A stretch of DNA of 64,000 nucleotides from Theristus sp. LFF4_11. Its lineage: Eukaryota > Nematoda > Chromadorea > Monhysterida > Xyalidae. The notes under the pieces were generated by a model, which saw only the letters and a program-made list of their open reading frames with translations, searched no databases and had not been told where the DNA came from. Shown here piece by piece: positions 22,591 through 35,434 of the stretch; the stretch's first letter is position 1, and every line of letters begins with the position of its first letter. The stretch spans positions 99,045 to 163,044 of the forward strand of contig JASANC010004853.1 of assembly GCA_030248135.1 (NCBI GenBank), read 5' to 3'. Made by a program: the position numbers and the translations under genes.

Positions 22591-24132
22591 ACCGTGAAAA
22601 TCCATTGACAATAAACTGGTTTGACCTGGCTGCTTTGGAGTTCGGCTCATGCAGCTAATCAGGAAGACAGATTCAAAAATGTCAGACGTCTCAAATGGCG
22701 CCTTCAAGGTTGACTAAACAACTGTTTTTACAATCGATAATACCGTGAAATCGTGGCTCCAGTATTATTGGGTCGGCCCTTTGTTGATCTTTTCGTTGCA
22801 AACTTGAGACATCGACCATTTTTGTCGAAATCGCTCAATCCATATCCGTTTTTTCAGCTGAACTTTGTCGACAACAGCATCAGTTTTTATTGACTGATTA
22901 ATTTACTCTGGCTCAAAACGGCTCTTTAAAGACTTTGAAATTTGACAATTCTTCATGACACTAGTCCGGTTCTCAAGAGAAATAAACGACTTGATGCGTC
23001 GTGGCCGACAACATGGCGCAACCACGGAATGTTATAAAATAGAGCAATCCACCAAACCAACGCTTCTCTGCGATTTTATCATGTCTCCGAAAAAAACGAC
23101 ACAGCAAGAGAACATCAATCATCAATCGTTATTAAAAACGGATCACGGAATCGGCTTGCAAGAAAAAATCATTGATGATTTTGTTTAAAAAAACGGGGAT
23201 AACCGATTGAAACCGATTTACCGATCAAAGATCTTTGAGGAGTGACTGTCGGTTCGCAGGGAAATCGAAACAAGAGAAACTGATCTCCAATCACCTATCA
23301 ATATGACAATACCAGCTCTTGGAGGGTGCAAAAAGGGTTAAAATTGGAATTGTAATCTGAAGCCAAAACACACCAAATAGTGCAGTGTATAATTCTTGCA
23401 TTCATCTGAAGCATTGGCTGGCCTTACTAATAGAGACGAAAAAATGCAATCAATTAGCCTATTGGTGATAATGCTGGCTGAGTTTAAATGTAGAATCAAA
23501 TCTGAAGCTTATTTATTCGAATGAGTCCAACCGAAATAAGGTCATATAAAAACATCCGCTGATTCCACAATCGCACTAAAGCCAATGACGCCCTTTCGAT
23601 TGAATACGTTTAAATAAATGTACTGTAGTGAGTGAAGGGTGGCCATCAAGCCTAAACTTCAAAAAAGCTAAAAAATACGATTATCTTTATATTCTTGTAT
23701 TTGCTATCAGACACATCGGGAACCTCAGAGAGAATCATTGTGACAACGCAAAAAATGCCTGTCCTATCAAAAGTAAACAAAACGTCTGTTTTTGCTTTCT
23801 GGAGGATATTGCAAACGACTGAAAAGAGCAGAACTTTGATATCACGCGAGAATATAATCTGAAAAAAACGAAATAAAAAACTCGGGAAACAAAAAAACGT
23901 AAACAATAATGCAAGCTATCGAAACCGTTTTCATGCAAAAAAATAAAAATTGAGAGCCAAAATTGCTGCTGCTGCCGACGATGCCATTATCATAGATGAT
24001 CCGTCCTCCGCGACGTCATAATAGAAAATTTCGTCCAAATTTCTTTCGGAGAACAAATGCAACAATATAATTCGAAGTGTGTGTGGCATTGCTAAATTCA
24101 CGGGTGAGCGAGGCGGGCACCAGAATCAATGA
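22591..24132. other. Spacer downstream of MO25
   Basis: AT-rich sequence between the MO25 stop and the tentative gene. A 35-residue plus-strand frame from 23081 (starting MSPKKTTQQEN) has no recognisable similarity. No repeat family was seen here. Confidence 0.4.
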
Positions 24133-27100
24133 TCATACGGGCTTCATCTCTTGTATTTGCTTTATTAAATAGGCCTTTTCGTCGTTAAATTGCTCGTCTT
24201 CAGTTCGCTCCGATTGGAACTCGGTGAGAAAATCGATTAATTTCTCGCGATTTCGCAACAGGATTTCGGCGATCGGCTTTGGCTTGTTCGGGTTCGCCAC
24301 AAACACCTGAAATGGAACGATGCGAAAAAATGCACTTTCTTAAAGTACAGTCAAACTCTAAATTATAGGGAATCAGCTGATTGGTTGGTGGTCATGTGAT
24401 GCATGTTTTCGGTGCAGGCATTGCTGTGGGGGCGGAGTTTGGGTTGCACAGAAAGAATGCGCTCCGTAATCACCAACAAATCAGCCGAATCCCTATAATT
24501 CAGAGTTCGACTACATAAGTAAACTTAAGTGGCAAACATGAAATGTTCAGAACGGTGTACCCAGCCCACCCAGACGTACTCAACTATACTGTTCTAACGG
24601 TGTTGTGTTCGACTGATCTAATTTACGTGTGCACTGGGCCATTGGGTGACTCAATGTCCTCTTGTACAATGATCACTTATAGTCGAACCTCAGTCATAAT
24701 TGCACCAACCGTAGACCCTTGCGGTCAAGCACGATGACTATTTCAACAACTTCGTTAAAAAATTGCTCATCAATCTCCCACGACTCCGCGGGGCCAAGTT
24801 TGACGTTTTGACTACAAACTCCTAGTCTGAAGTCCGTGTACTCTGTTATTTATAACGCTGCACAAACACACTGGCACACGGACACATATGCGATATTGCA
24901 TCGCGCGTGTGCGTGCGTGCTTGCGACTGTGCCACAAAATGCGAGCGCAATGCGCCTTCAGACTAGGACCACTGGATCACCTTGAAGACGTGGAATGCTT
25001 CGAACTGGATGCTTTTGCTCTTCTCTACCAGCATGATCATCATTAATTTCAAATTGTCCGGATTACTGATGTAACGGGTCATCACATTGAAGTTGTGTCG
25101 ATCCAACAGCAGCTCGCCGAGTAGCTGAAGTGGCTTTTGTTATCTTTTTGGCAGAGACGGTTTGAATTAAAAAAATGAATGATGCAAAACACGATGCTCA
25201 CTGCTTGACAAGGAAGCAAAAAAAAGAAAGTTTCTGTTTCTGTCATCAATTCGTTCTGGAGCAGTAAATCTAGGAATCTTTTCTTTTAAAGCTAGTCAAC
25301 AAACCGCTAGTTTTTTATGAAATTGCCGAATTGATTGATACATCGATCTGTTAGTGGGCAAGATAAGTTCCACGTTATTCAAGTAAACTAAAAAAAAACT
25401 GCCAGGTAATACGAACAGCTAGTTCACATCACTGGCGCAGAACTCCCAGAGTGAAATGTTCCCTGATCTGTTTTTTCTCTCTCACTTTTAGCGACTGCCT
25501 GCGCGTGACGTAGTTTTCTGAATTGAGCAACGTTTGATACGCGTCGAAGAACCGATCGTAATTTTTTTCCAGGAATTCGGCGCACACGGTCTTGTGACGC
25601 GTCACCAGATCCTGCGAAAAAGTCGTTTTTTACCAGCTGTATTATCTTTTATTTTGGTCCCGACACTCAATAGGTGAACAGTTTCACGCACGACGCGGGA
25701 ATTACAAATTGGGAAACTGATCCGATTCCCCTAAGTAGGGCCGAGTCACTAAGGCTACTTTGAATTGCCTCATGAATGCAAGACAGTTTTTGCTGTTTCA
25801 CCCGAAAATGTGATGGATTGGAAACTAACACAGCCACAGTGACTGCATCGCAGGCCCCTCGACTGTACCTTGAAGGAGCTGAACGCATCGGAGGCGACGT
25901 CGAACGTGGACAGCTCCACGTAGCCGAAGAAATTATAGAACTCTTCCGAGTACAGCATCGTCTTCGCCAGCGGCTCGTGGCGCACGCACTCGCGCACCAT
26001 CGAGCCGCAGTTCAGCGCGATGTCCGCGTTCTCATAGCTGCACGGTGTTTGTGGCGAATTTCAGTAATTTTAGCAATTTCAGCATTTTTTACAACTTTAG
26101 CATTTGCAGCATTTTCTCAGAATCTTAGGGTTTTTATATCGAAAACACAAGAACAGATTTTCCCTCCGGCACGCACCTGATGCACGGCGATTCGTCAGGG
26201 TGGACGAAGCGGGTTACGAATTTGGGTAATAAAGAGACTCCAAATCACCAAGAAATTCGAAGTCGGCAACCAATCACTGGTGTTTCTTAGACTAAGCGGG
26301 GCTCAGAGACTGTCCCTGTCACGGGGTGAAAGTGGTGGCTCATGAAATAGTAAAGCGGAGTTTCGTGCATTCGGAATACCGAAATCGGTGGGAAGGGACC
26401 GTTCAAATAGTCAACTGAATAAAACTTGAACTTATCGGACTACGGTATAAACTGTGGCCAAGTACGCATCCAATCAACAACAACCTCAATTTTTGATAGT
26501 CCACTGAAACAAAATCAGAAACGAAAAATCAATCTGCAAAAAAGCCAGACCCCCTGATCAGCGTGATCAGTATCTCCGGTCGCGCACACAAATACTCGAC
26601 CGTCGGAGAGCGGGTGCCGATTTGGCGACGTAGTAAATTGTTGAATATTAGAGCGACATCTTTTTTCGACTGTAAAAAATCAACTGTTTCTTGAGTCTTT
26701 CAAAGCGAAACCAATTCTTTGTTTATTCTTGTTACCACCCCCTCATTGACGGCTAATCTGTACAGGGCTTGAGGGGACACGTTTTAAACGGAAATCACCA
26801 GTGAAACGACAAACACGATGAACTGGTCGCGCGACAATAAAAAGACCCGTTCAAACTGACGTATGCGCATGCGGCACGGCATACTACAGGTCCGACATTT
26901 AGCATATTACCGTCCATACAGACAGACGATGCCTGTACGGTACGGAACGCCGGTAAGGCACGTCTCCATGGACGATCGTACGCAACGTGGTTGAGAGGTG
27001 CCTTTGGCGTACGTCAGTATAAAAAGGCCTTTACACTGTGGGCCTACGTTTGTCATTTTGATTGGCTGATCATGTGACTTTGTCAGACACCAGACATTTG

Positions 27101-28332
27101 GCTACATCAGCAGACAATGGAGGACTAGAAACTCACCGGTGCTAGTAAAGTCCTCAAAATGATGCGATGCCAACACACAACCGAGCTGACACCAAGTCAC
27201 GATTTTCTGTTACACAGGTGAAGGGGAAAACAAACTTGAAAATCGACTACCTGGCACAACTAAAACTCACCTCAAACTCCAGCCGATTCAGATTCACAAT
27301 CAACTGCGGCAGTATGTTCGACTGGTAGGCCTCTTGCGCGAGCTGTGCGATCAGTTCAGTCTGCGGCTCTTGTTCACCCGTGCCGTAGAGGAACGTCTTG
27401 ACGGCCTGCAAAAAAATTCCTCTAATTTCAAGCACACCACTGAATTGTTCAGCAAAGAGCAGCAGATGATTGATTGGTGTGGCCGGGACTGGAGAATAAA
27501 TCCACGATACAATGGAGCCGGTGTTGTTCTGATTAAAACGCTTGGAGTTCTTCATGGCGATGATCGTCGAATGTTCGCAACCACGCATGACAAAAAGAGC
27601 TACACTGGCGACCAAAAGTGTTGGAACGCTGCGCGCGTGTGTGCTGTGCGTTGCTTGTGTGTTGCATCAGCCGTACAAACGCTATTATAAGAATTTAAGG
27701 GTAACGTTGATTTCACGGAACATTTTTCGACCCAACGTTGCCCATAACTTATTATAATAGCGTTTGTGCGGCTGATGCAACACACGCGCAATACACAGCA
27801 CTCACGCTTGCAGCGTTCCAACACTTTTGGCCGCCACTGTACATTTAAAAAATAAAGTGTAAGACTGCTGTGAGTCCCTAAAAGCCGAGCAAGTGAGCGT
27901 CAATCAACTCAAAAATTAACGTGAGGCCTAAGCAGGTGGCCTAGCAGATTGGACCACTCAACTCTTGTTGTTCTTGTGAAATCGAGCCGCGCCAAGGGAT
28001 ATTTGGACAGAAATGACTAGAAAAAAACACTCGATACGACGCCTACTTTACGGTGTTCGGTACGTTACTGGCTTGACCAGGGTTGACACTGCTTATAGTC
28101 CATTTGAAAAAAGGTTGTAGAATCCCAATTTCAAAACGTGCCATCTCAATTTGCTGACTGCCTGCTCGTTCGCAAACCCAGATCCCCTCCCGATCACCTG
28201 CAACTGTCGCGTGACCTCCTCCTGCGCCTTGTCCGCCTTTTTGTCGCCCCGCTCAATAGTCGTCAAGGCTTCTTTTAGGGCGCGCACCACCTCGGCCGGA
28301 CTCCGCTGCGAGCGACCGAACAGCTTTTGCAT
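24133..28332 (-). CDS. CAB39: MO25 / CAB39 calcium-binding protein 39 homologue, 7 exons
   Basis: Minus-strand join: 28332-28198, 27405-27271, 26669-26551, 26037-25869, 25611-25486, 25124-24981, 24306-24133; 333 aa, close to the usual 335-345 for the family. MO25 is a cytoplasmic armadillo-like scaffold that binds the pseudokinase STRAD, activates LKB1 and also stimulates STE20-family kinases. Highly conserved stretches are readable throughout: [12 protein letters not shown] at the N-terminus, [77 protein letters not shown] and a C-terminal [15 protein letters not shown]. The start at 28332 (MQKLFGRS) matches the family; an in-frame ATG at 28419 would add 29 unconserved residues. Introns contain MITEs of families A, L and M. 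Donors include GTCTGG and GTGATC. Confidence 0.96.
24348..24513. mobile_element. Tc1/mariner-type MITE, family A (copy 3)
   Basis: CAGTCAAACTCTAAATTATA on the left, preceded by TA, and TATAATTCAGAGTTCGACT on the right. It lies in the last MO25 intron, 40 bp upstream of the last exon's acceptor. Confidence 0.85.
25648..25857. mobile_element. Family-L MITE (copy 8)
   Basis: Starts ATTTTGGTCCCGACACTCAA. The core GACGCGGGAATTACAAATTGG and the far terminus with CTGCATCGCAGG are recognisable. It ends 12 bp from the donor of MO25 exon 4. Confidence 0.7.
27603..27839. mobile_element. Palindromic MITE, family M
   Basis: Inverted termini CACTGGCGACCAAAAGTGTT and AACACTTTTGGCCGCCACTG are bounded by TA on both sides (27601-27602, 27840-27841). 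The arms extend inward (TGATGCAACACAC) to form one long hairpin. The TA duplication suggests a Tc1/mariner origin. It lies in MO25 intron 1. Confidence 0.8.
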
Positions 28333-29660
28333 CGTTTCCGGGGTTATTTGCTTTCTCGATTGATTTTCGGGCAGAACAACGACCCCAAACCGATCGGAGA
28401 ATCGGTTTGGCTGGACCAAGCCCCCGGTTGAACACAGCGGTTCTCAAGCTTCTTTCTTGTTCGTCTCAGGCCAACTATTACTGTTGTTGATATCGGTAAC
28501 TGAAGTTAATCAAGCAAATTGCATGAACGCTGTGCACGTTTCAGCCTGATCAGGCCAACAATCAGATGCAGAAATCGAGTGGGAAAAAGATGCACAAAAA
28601 AGGTCAACGATGAACCTCCCAATGAACATTTTTGCATGTGAACGTATTGATTGGTCAAAGTCAAGATGGCTACCAATCAGCGTGCTGAATCTGAACACAA
28701 ACGCGAAAATCTCACATGCCTAGAAGCAATGAATTTTTTTGAAAAAAAACAGTTAAAACAAAAAGTTGGTCAAAATCACTGATCTTGAACAGCAATTACG
28801 GCAAACTGACCCACAAATGAACAACAATAGGTAGCACACAAATGGCGTGCAGAGAGCTTCGTAACAAACATCAGAGACAAACACACCACATCGCGAACGT
28901 CTTCTTGTTCACTGTTTATTCTTCGTGATCAGTTCAATAATGCATGTGGTGGACGCACAACAAAAAAACAAACCAGACGTTTTTTACATTCCACTCAACA
29001 ACAGTTGAACGCTTTTTTTAAACTCAAACGGATTGGCTGCAATCGAATTGGATGGGCTGAATGGTTTTTATGTCTGATGCAGAAATTGGCATGGTTTTGT
29101 CCGTATAACTACACAAAAGGGCCTGATATAACAAACACCAGATTGTCTAATGTTGACATTGGAATAATAAATAACACAAAAATTCACGATTTGACAAGAA
29201 TTCTTCATGACTCAGCTATCAAAACGTTTCATTTTTCGTTTCTGAAAAAGTATCACGCGTAAATGCAAACGCAGCTGACATTAAAATAAGTAAATATCTA
29301 TAGTTATGAAGTGCAAACCGAACCAATAACAACTTCGACAACCCAAATATCGATGAAAAGATTCCAAATTGAAGCGAATTGCTTGACAAGAAATCTTTTG
29401 TGACAACACAGACAAATATTTCGGAAAATAGTTGAAAGAAATGACAAGAAAACGACAAAAAAAACACACGGGACAATGACAAGCCTGGCTTGGATTAAAG
29501 AAAAAGTGCGAAATCACGTTCATAAAAGATTTGAACCAAATCAAGTACGCTGATTGGCCACTCCGCGATGAAGTCAGCCAATCAGCAGCAGTTTGTACAA
29601 GAATACCCTCGAAATTAGAATTTAAAGTGAAGAACAATGTCTGTTCAATAACACTGCGAT
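28333..29660. other. Spacer between MO25 and UBAC2
   Basis: The 5' flank of MO25 is followed by about 1.2 kb of AT-rich sequence, the 3' flank of UBAC2. No gene, RNA or repeat family was recognised. Confidence 0.4.
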
Positions 29661-32600
29661 TTATGCAGCTGCTTGTAAAAGTTTCGCAACAGCGGAATTC
29701 ATGTCATTCGCCGTTGTGACCAGAGCCCTGCGCACCGCATCACGATCCGTGAATCCCATATCGACCAAATGCTGCACCAGCTCTTCGTTGGGGTGCACTG
29801 TTGTAGCTGCAAAAAGTGTGAACAAATTTAAAACAATGCAATGTAACTGGTGCAATTTAATTCAATGTAGCTAACTGGTGCAGTTCCATCAGTTGAAAAA
29901 CGAAAGTAATTAGCAACCACAAGAGTTTTATTCATTTATTTACTATCAGGTTATTTATTTTCGATGTCATCAGAACACAGTTCAATTGGACTAAGAAAAA
30001 ATGAAACTGAATTGGAATTTCCTCCAAAACAACATACGTGCGGTGCCAACATTATCAGCTGTTGGATTCGCAAACAGGCGTTGTAGAAAAGGCAATCGAT
30101 CGCGCGGTTCTAACCTCTGAAAAAAGAAAACTGATTAAATTAAAAAAACTACTCAACAACATAGCCAATGTCTAACATCTCACCCACATGGTGGATGAAG
30201 CCACAACAGATTTCGCGAGTCAAGGACTCGAGTGGAGCGCCAAGAGTCTCTTAGTGAATTACAGAATTCTTTAATGGGTGTGGTGGGGAAGTTTGGCCTA
30301 GCCTTCCTTGCTCGGATGAATGGCGCATTGAGTGAAATTATTTTTGCGTTCGATAAAAAAAAACTTCTAGCAAAACCTCCACTAACATCAGAATCGGATC
30401 GATGCACGGATCTCATTCGATCAAAAATCAATTGACGCTCCAATTGCATCAATAAATCCTCACGTTGGCCTTCTGTCGTGGCCGCCTGCGAAATCAAGGA
30501 ATCAATTGACGCTTGACCACAAAACTTTCCTTTCAATCAAACATCCAATCTCCCTTGAAAACACGGTCAGATTCGTGCGAAAAACGTGCCATAAACCAAA
30601 ACAGAGCCCCCCTCCGCTGCCATCAGTAATTCTTTTGGAGTGGAATGGATTGGATCCACCTGATTTTAAAGGTTTTAAAGGTGTGTCTTCAATGATATCC
30701 CAAGATCCGTGCTTCAAAATTAGCGAACCCCCGCTGCGTCTGGGACGGGGATAATCATATTTTTTTGACAAAATTCACATTTGGTAGTAACGTGAACGAC
30801 AACACGGCACTCAATATCGGTTTTGTTTCTGCTTCTTTCTCTGAAACACGTCAAAAATGCCGAAGCACGAAAAAACATGGTACGTGATAACATGTTGAAC
30901 TTAAAGACAGTGTATGGTCTTAAGACAAGAACGTTACGCTTTACTAACCATCGGCAGCACTTGCGTCGGCCGCGGCTCGCCGAAATTCGCCCACCAAGCA
31001 AGAAACAACGAGATGATTGGCATGTTATGAAATCTGAAACAGTGAAATGAAATTTACTTAACTGAAAAAACTGTAAATTTTGCAACAAAAAGCTGCAAAC
31101 CAGATTTGGCCAATCAGCGCCCGCAAAAAACCCATGTTCTGAAAACCAGATTTGGATTGCAAATAACAAAGCGCAAAAACGCCAACTTTGTGAAAATCGG
31201 CACAAACGATGCCAAAATCGACGGAAACAAGCGGCATGCGAACCCGACGAAACAGCCAATCAGAGCAGAGTACACACCGTTCGGTGACAGGAGAAACAAC
31301 TGCAATGGTAGGAAAAGGAACACAACTAAACCGAGAAAAAACACACCACAAAAACGCTAAAAACAGTGACGCACTCAACAGTGGACAGTCCAGTATGATA
31401 TCATATGCGACTAGCTGATTGGTTGGCCTTGGTGATCACCGATCACGTGATTAGGCATGGAGCCGGATCTGGTCCGGAATCCGGGGCGGAAAAAATTGGA
31501 TCCGGATTCGGTCCGGAATCCGGCAAATTTGCCAAATCCATCCCTACACGTGATGCATGTTTCTGTGCACGACAGGCTCCGCCTCCACACCAGGCAGGTA
31601 GTTTCATATGATATATGTAGACATGAACTGCACAACCACGAAGATCCCTGGGATTTTTTTCAAAACGTCTCAGGTCTCTTTTGACACCTAAACTCAAATT
31701 TTAACTGAACACAGCAGCCTGACCTGCACGGCAAACAAGTAGGCCATGGATTTATGCGACAACGCAAACGGCAACAACGGCAACCACGATGCACGCGAGG
31801 ATTGGTTTCGGGATCGATGATGCTCGGAAGGCATGTCCATGACGAATTGTACGAATACGGACGCTGCGGCGATGAAGCTGCACGGAAAAAAAGAAAAGAG
31901 TCAATGCGTGATGGTTTGGTTGTCTATCATGTTGGTGAAGATACCCATTTTAGCTCAGCAGCGCACCAACGACGCACACTCAATGGTGAATTGGGCACGC
32001 GGATTAGATCGGAACTCGTATGCGTGTGCGACGTCTTAACGGACATGAACTGTGTGGATAAGTTCAAGCGAACGCATTAAAAAGTGTTTTCGGTTATTGG
32101 ATTGAACTGATTCTTTTGTCAAAATATCACTGTTGAAAGTTTCGAGATTTCAGCTGAGGAAAATTACCTTTTTGATCGGCGCATCAAATATCACCTTTTT
32201 GACCCAGCAAGCTGTGACACAAAATAAAAGTGGTAAACTCACGGTCCAATAGCAAACTGCCGCTCATTCCAGAGAAACAATGTGAGCATGTTCAACAGCA
32301 CTGACACAGCTGACGCAACACCGACGAGTGCCTGCACATTTTTTGAATTCCTTTTTTAATTCACGCTCCAAGTAAATGTGATTTGGACGTTAAACAAACA
32401 CAACACCGTTGAAAAAGAATCCATGGAAAATGGCATTCTATTTCCATTGAAAATCAGTGCCTGACGAATCGAGACCGCTTGGCTTTCATAAGTTCCAATT
32501 ATTCAAACTCAAACAATGTACTTGAAAAAGTGTCTCTCCAACAGTCTACTCTAAATCACAGTTGGTGACCACGTGATGCACGCTCTTTGTGCAGGTATTG

Positions 32601-33247
32601 CTGTGGGGATGGAGTCTACGATCACCAACCAATCAGCTGATAGCAAAAAATTTAGAGTTCTACTGCACAGCAAGAAAAAAACAATCGAAAAAAGCGATAT
32701 TTTACAAGGAATTTGTTCGATCCGAATTGTCGTTCAACGCAACGCAACGAGTACAAGAGGACACAGCCGCAAACGAGCGCGTGCACGTCAATGAAGCAGC
32801 ACTCGCTGAGCGCGAAACAGAGAAGCTGAAAGTGCGAGAAAAATGTCAAACTAAATGTTAGCGAAACACAGCACCTTGAACTTGTGGTGGTACATAAGAG
32901 GTGAGGTGAACCAAAATAAAAGTCTGCACGCACGCTCGAGAATGCTGATCAGCGCGCTGATGAAAGCGCACTCAAAATCCGATCCCGTAATAATTGCGCA
33001 CTCCATAGAATTAAATATTCGACTGTTGGATAAAAATTTCCCGCATCATCTCACACATGAACGAATGGATAAACGCAGCAATGCAAACAGAGATCAGCGA
33101 AAAACGTGTGGTGAACCTTTGGAAAACTGAACGGCGTCCAGAACATCAGATGTCGCGGAAGCCAGCGACGAAAATGCGAAGAGACAATGAACGACGCTGA
33201 CGTGCCCACTGTGGCGGCGAGCCATCCTTTGCAGACCGGCGCATGTC
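29661..33247 (-). CDS. UBAC2: UBAC2 homologue (rhomboid-like ER membrane protein with UBA domain), first exon not found
   Basis: Minus-strand exons: 33247-33133, 32825-32706, 32331-32243, 31877-31724, 31299-31208, 31033-30949, 30485-30408, 30116-30038, 29806-29661. Known members are ER membrane proteins with a catalytically dead rhomboid-like region and a C-terminal UBA domain, linked to ER-associated degradation and lipid-droplet protein trafficking. Matches seen: LLYSLRCVERQFGSNKF (family Y..R.FERRYGSRKF), hydrophobic segments in the next four exons, EDLLMQLERQLIF, and the UBA domain (HLVDMGFTDRDAVRRAL) ending in LLQAAA and a stop. Phases agree from the exon at 32825 onward. The junction between the first listed exon and the next is uncertain, and a small exon may be missing there. 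The start codon lies upstream of 33247 in an exon I could not identify. Confidence 0.82.
31399..31625. mobile_element. Family-A MITE interrupted by a hAT MITE (copy 7)
   Basis: The left part (CTAGCTGATTGGTTGG, GTGATCAC) and the middle (ACGTGATGCATGTTTCTGTG, CAGGCTCCGCC) are split by the 95-bp hAT element at 31452-31546. The right terminus is decayed. It lies in the UBAC2 intron. Confidence 0.7.
31452..31546. mobile_element. 95-bp hAT MITE (deletion derivative)
   Basis: Ends TAGGCATGGAGCCGG / CCAAATCCATCCCTA match the termini of the hAT relic at 14909-16434. It is flanked by a perfect 8-bp duplication CACGTGAT (31444-31451, 31547-31554). It contains only the subterminal GGATCCGG-type repeats and no coding sequence. 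Confidence 0.93.
32542..32665. mobile_element. Tc1/mariner-type MITE, family A (copy 4)
   Basis: A shortened copy: CAGTCTACTCTAAATCACAG on the left and TTTAGAGTTCTACTG on the right. It lies in the UBAC2 intron about 40 bp past the donor of the exon at 32706. Confidence 0.75.
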
Positions 33248-34221
33248 CTGCAAAACAACAACAACAAAACGCTTCGTTTAGGTTTAGTAGTACTCTGTGA
33301 AGCTCGGACTCTGAGCTAACTGTGGTGAGCTCCAAGAAGACACGGTGGGTGAACAGGCGTTTTATCTCTATGCAAGAGTATGGAGATGGACTTATTGAGG
33401 CAAACTCTGGTGCGAGCTGACGAGCTCGTACGCTCGTTTTATCACGGTCGAACTCTGCTAGTCTAAAGTATAGGAAATCAGCTGATTCGTTGGTGATTAC
33501 AGTGTGCGCAAACCAAACTCCGCCCCACAGCAATGAATGACCGCCAAGAAAGCATCATGCATACCGTAATCACCAACCAATCTGAATCAGCTAATTGGAT
33601 TCCCTATAATTTAGAGTTCGCGTTCGACTATAGGCAAAGAAACTTGCTGCGCTGGAGGGTGGGGCGAGCGATGTCCCAGCTGACTGTACTGTTTTGTTGC
33701 TTGCTCACTCAGCTGGTCAGCTCAAATCAACATCAACAACATCAACTCACTGAATAATGCCGTGCTGTGCACGCGATACTCTGCAACTGTTGTCGGCCTC
33801 ATATTGTTTGACTTGAAAATCAATAAATGAACAGACGAGCGAGCAGCGAGCGAGCGAAGCGGGCGCGCCGCAGCCGCAGCGAGAGGCGTTTCGCGTTTGC
33901 ACGTCAAATGTGTTTCTTTCTGACTGACTCCCTTCCCTTCTGGAGTTGTTAAACAAAAAACAAAATTTTTGTTTTTACATTTGAATGAAAAAAAAACTAA
34001 ATAGAAAAACAAAAATGCCATTTTTAAAAAAGAAAAATTCAAAAAATTTTCTTCTGTTCTGAAAACCTTATTTTTAGGACAATTTTTCGAAAGTTCTACA
34101 AAAATTTTCTTTGAGATTACTTTGTAAAACCGTCAGCAGTCGATTGGACCGTTTACCGAATGCCGATTTTACGATTACGCTTGAACAACTTGGGGGCGGG
34201 CGTGGCGGGGGGGGGTACACC
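33248..34221. other. UBAC2 5' region and decayed repeats
   Basis: This should contain the missing UBAC2 first exon, but no convincing ATG exon with a donor was found. It holds a family-A MITE (33445-33630). From about 33945 to 34175 there is a diverged fragment of family F (GTTGTTAAACAAAAAACAAA, later CAGCAGTCGATTGGACCGTT). Confidence 0.5.
33445..33630. mobile_element. Tc1/mariner-type MITE, family A (copy 5)
   Basis: CGGTCGAACTCT on the left, GAAATCAGCTGATTCGTTGG inside, and TATAATTTAGAGTTCG with CGTTCGACTA on the right. Confidence 0.75.
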
Positions 34222-34913
34222 TAGGGTTGTTAAAAAAACAAAAATCGTCATTTTTGTTTAAAAAAAAAAAATTTTAATTTTAAAAATCAAAGTTGTGCTA
34301 AATCAATCAGGGAGTCCGAAGAACCACATGTGATATGCAAGCGCCTCCGGAATGACTCCCGTATGGCGGAACTTTGGAGATTTTGTTTTGGTGACCTCAA
34401 TACCCCTTTTCCAAACCGTTACCATGCCTCTTCTAGTGTTTTGACCCCCAAAACGTCACTTATTGTCCCCAGCCCAAGTGAAAATACACATACCGGCTTG
34501 AAATTCGATCAAATCTGATGATGTGTCGCGACGGCAGGACACGAAACGGCAACCAGACAACGTAACGATTGCAAACGGAGCAGCTTGGACGCTCAAATTT
34601 AGATTGCGAGGCGAATCGTCAGCTTATCTGCATCGGAAATGGTAAGCCAACCTTTGGGACGCTCAAAAACTTCATCGCAGATGTTGTATAAGCCTGAAAT
34701 CAGTCGGTAAAACGGTCCAAAATCGACTGCTAAAGGTTTTACGAGGTAATATCAAAGAAAATTTTTGTTGAACTTTCGAAAAATTGTGCCAAAATTGAGG
34801 TTTTCAGAGCATATTAGAGAAAAAATGTTCGAATTTTTTTTTTAAATCGGCGTTTTTGTTTTTTTTGATCACTTTTTTAAAAAAAAAATTTTGATTTTTG
34901 TTTAACAACCCTA
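34222..34913. mobile_element. hAT-like non-autonomous element, family F (copy 1, 692 bp)
   Basis: Inverted termini TAGGGTTGTTAAA / TTTAACAACCCTA with A/T-rich subterminal arms. The left flank is GGTACACC and the right flank GGTACACG (7 of 8 match). It abuts the next F copy. There is no coding capacity. Confidence 0.85.
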
Positions 34914-35434
34914 GGTACACGGTACACCTAGGGTTGTTAAAAAAACAAAAATCGTCATTTTTGTTTTTTTTTTTTGAAAAAATTTTTTTTTTTAATTTCA
35001 AAAATCAAAGTTGCGCTAAATCAATCAGGGAGTCCGAAGAACCACATATGATATGCAAGCGCCTCCCGAATGACTCCCGTATGGCGGAACTTTGCAGATT
35101 TTGTTTTGGTGACCTCAATTACCCCTTTTCCAAACCGTCACCATGCCTCTTCTTGTGTTTTGACCTCCAAAACGTCACTAATTGTCCCCAGCTAAGCTAA
35201 TGCTGAAGTGAAGACAAACATACCGCCTTGAAATTCGATCAATTCTTCTGATGGTGTCGCGACGACACGACACGAAGCAGCAACCAGACAACGTAGCGCT
35301 TGCAAACGGAGCAGCGAGCACAATCGGACGCTCTGCGAGGCGAATCGTCACCTTATCTGCATCGGAAATGGTAGGCTAAGCTTTGGGACGCTCAAAAACT
35401 TCATCGCAGATGTTGTCGAAGCCTAAAATCAGTC

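Noticed and set aside
26830..27060. Possible MITE with ATAAAAAG...ACTGACGTA arms in a MO25 intron
   Set aside because: The arms are too diverged and no target duplication could be identified.
28333..28419. N-terminal extension of MO25 from the upstream ATG at 28419
   Set aside because: The extra 29 residues do not resemble the family, whose conserved sequence begins right at the ATG at 28332.
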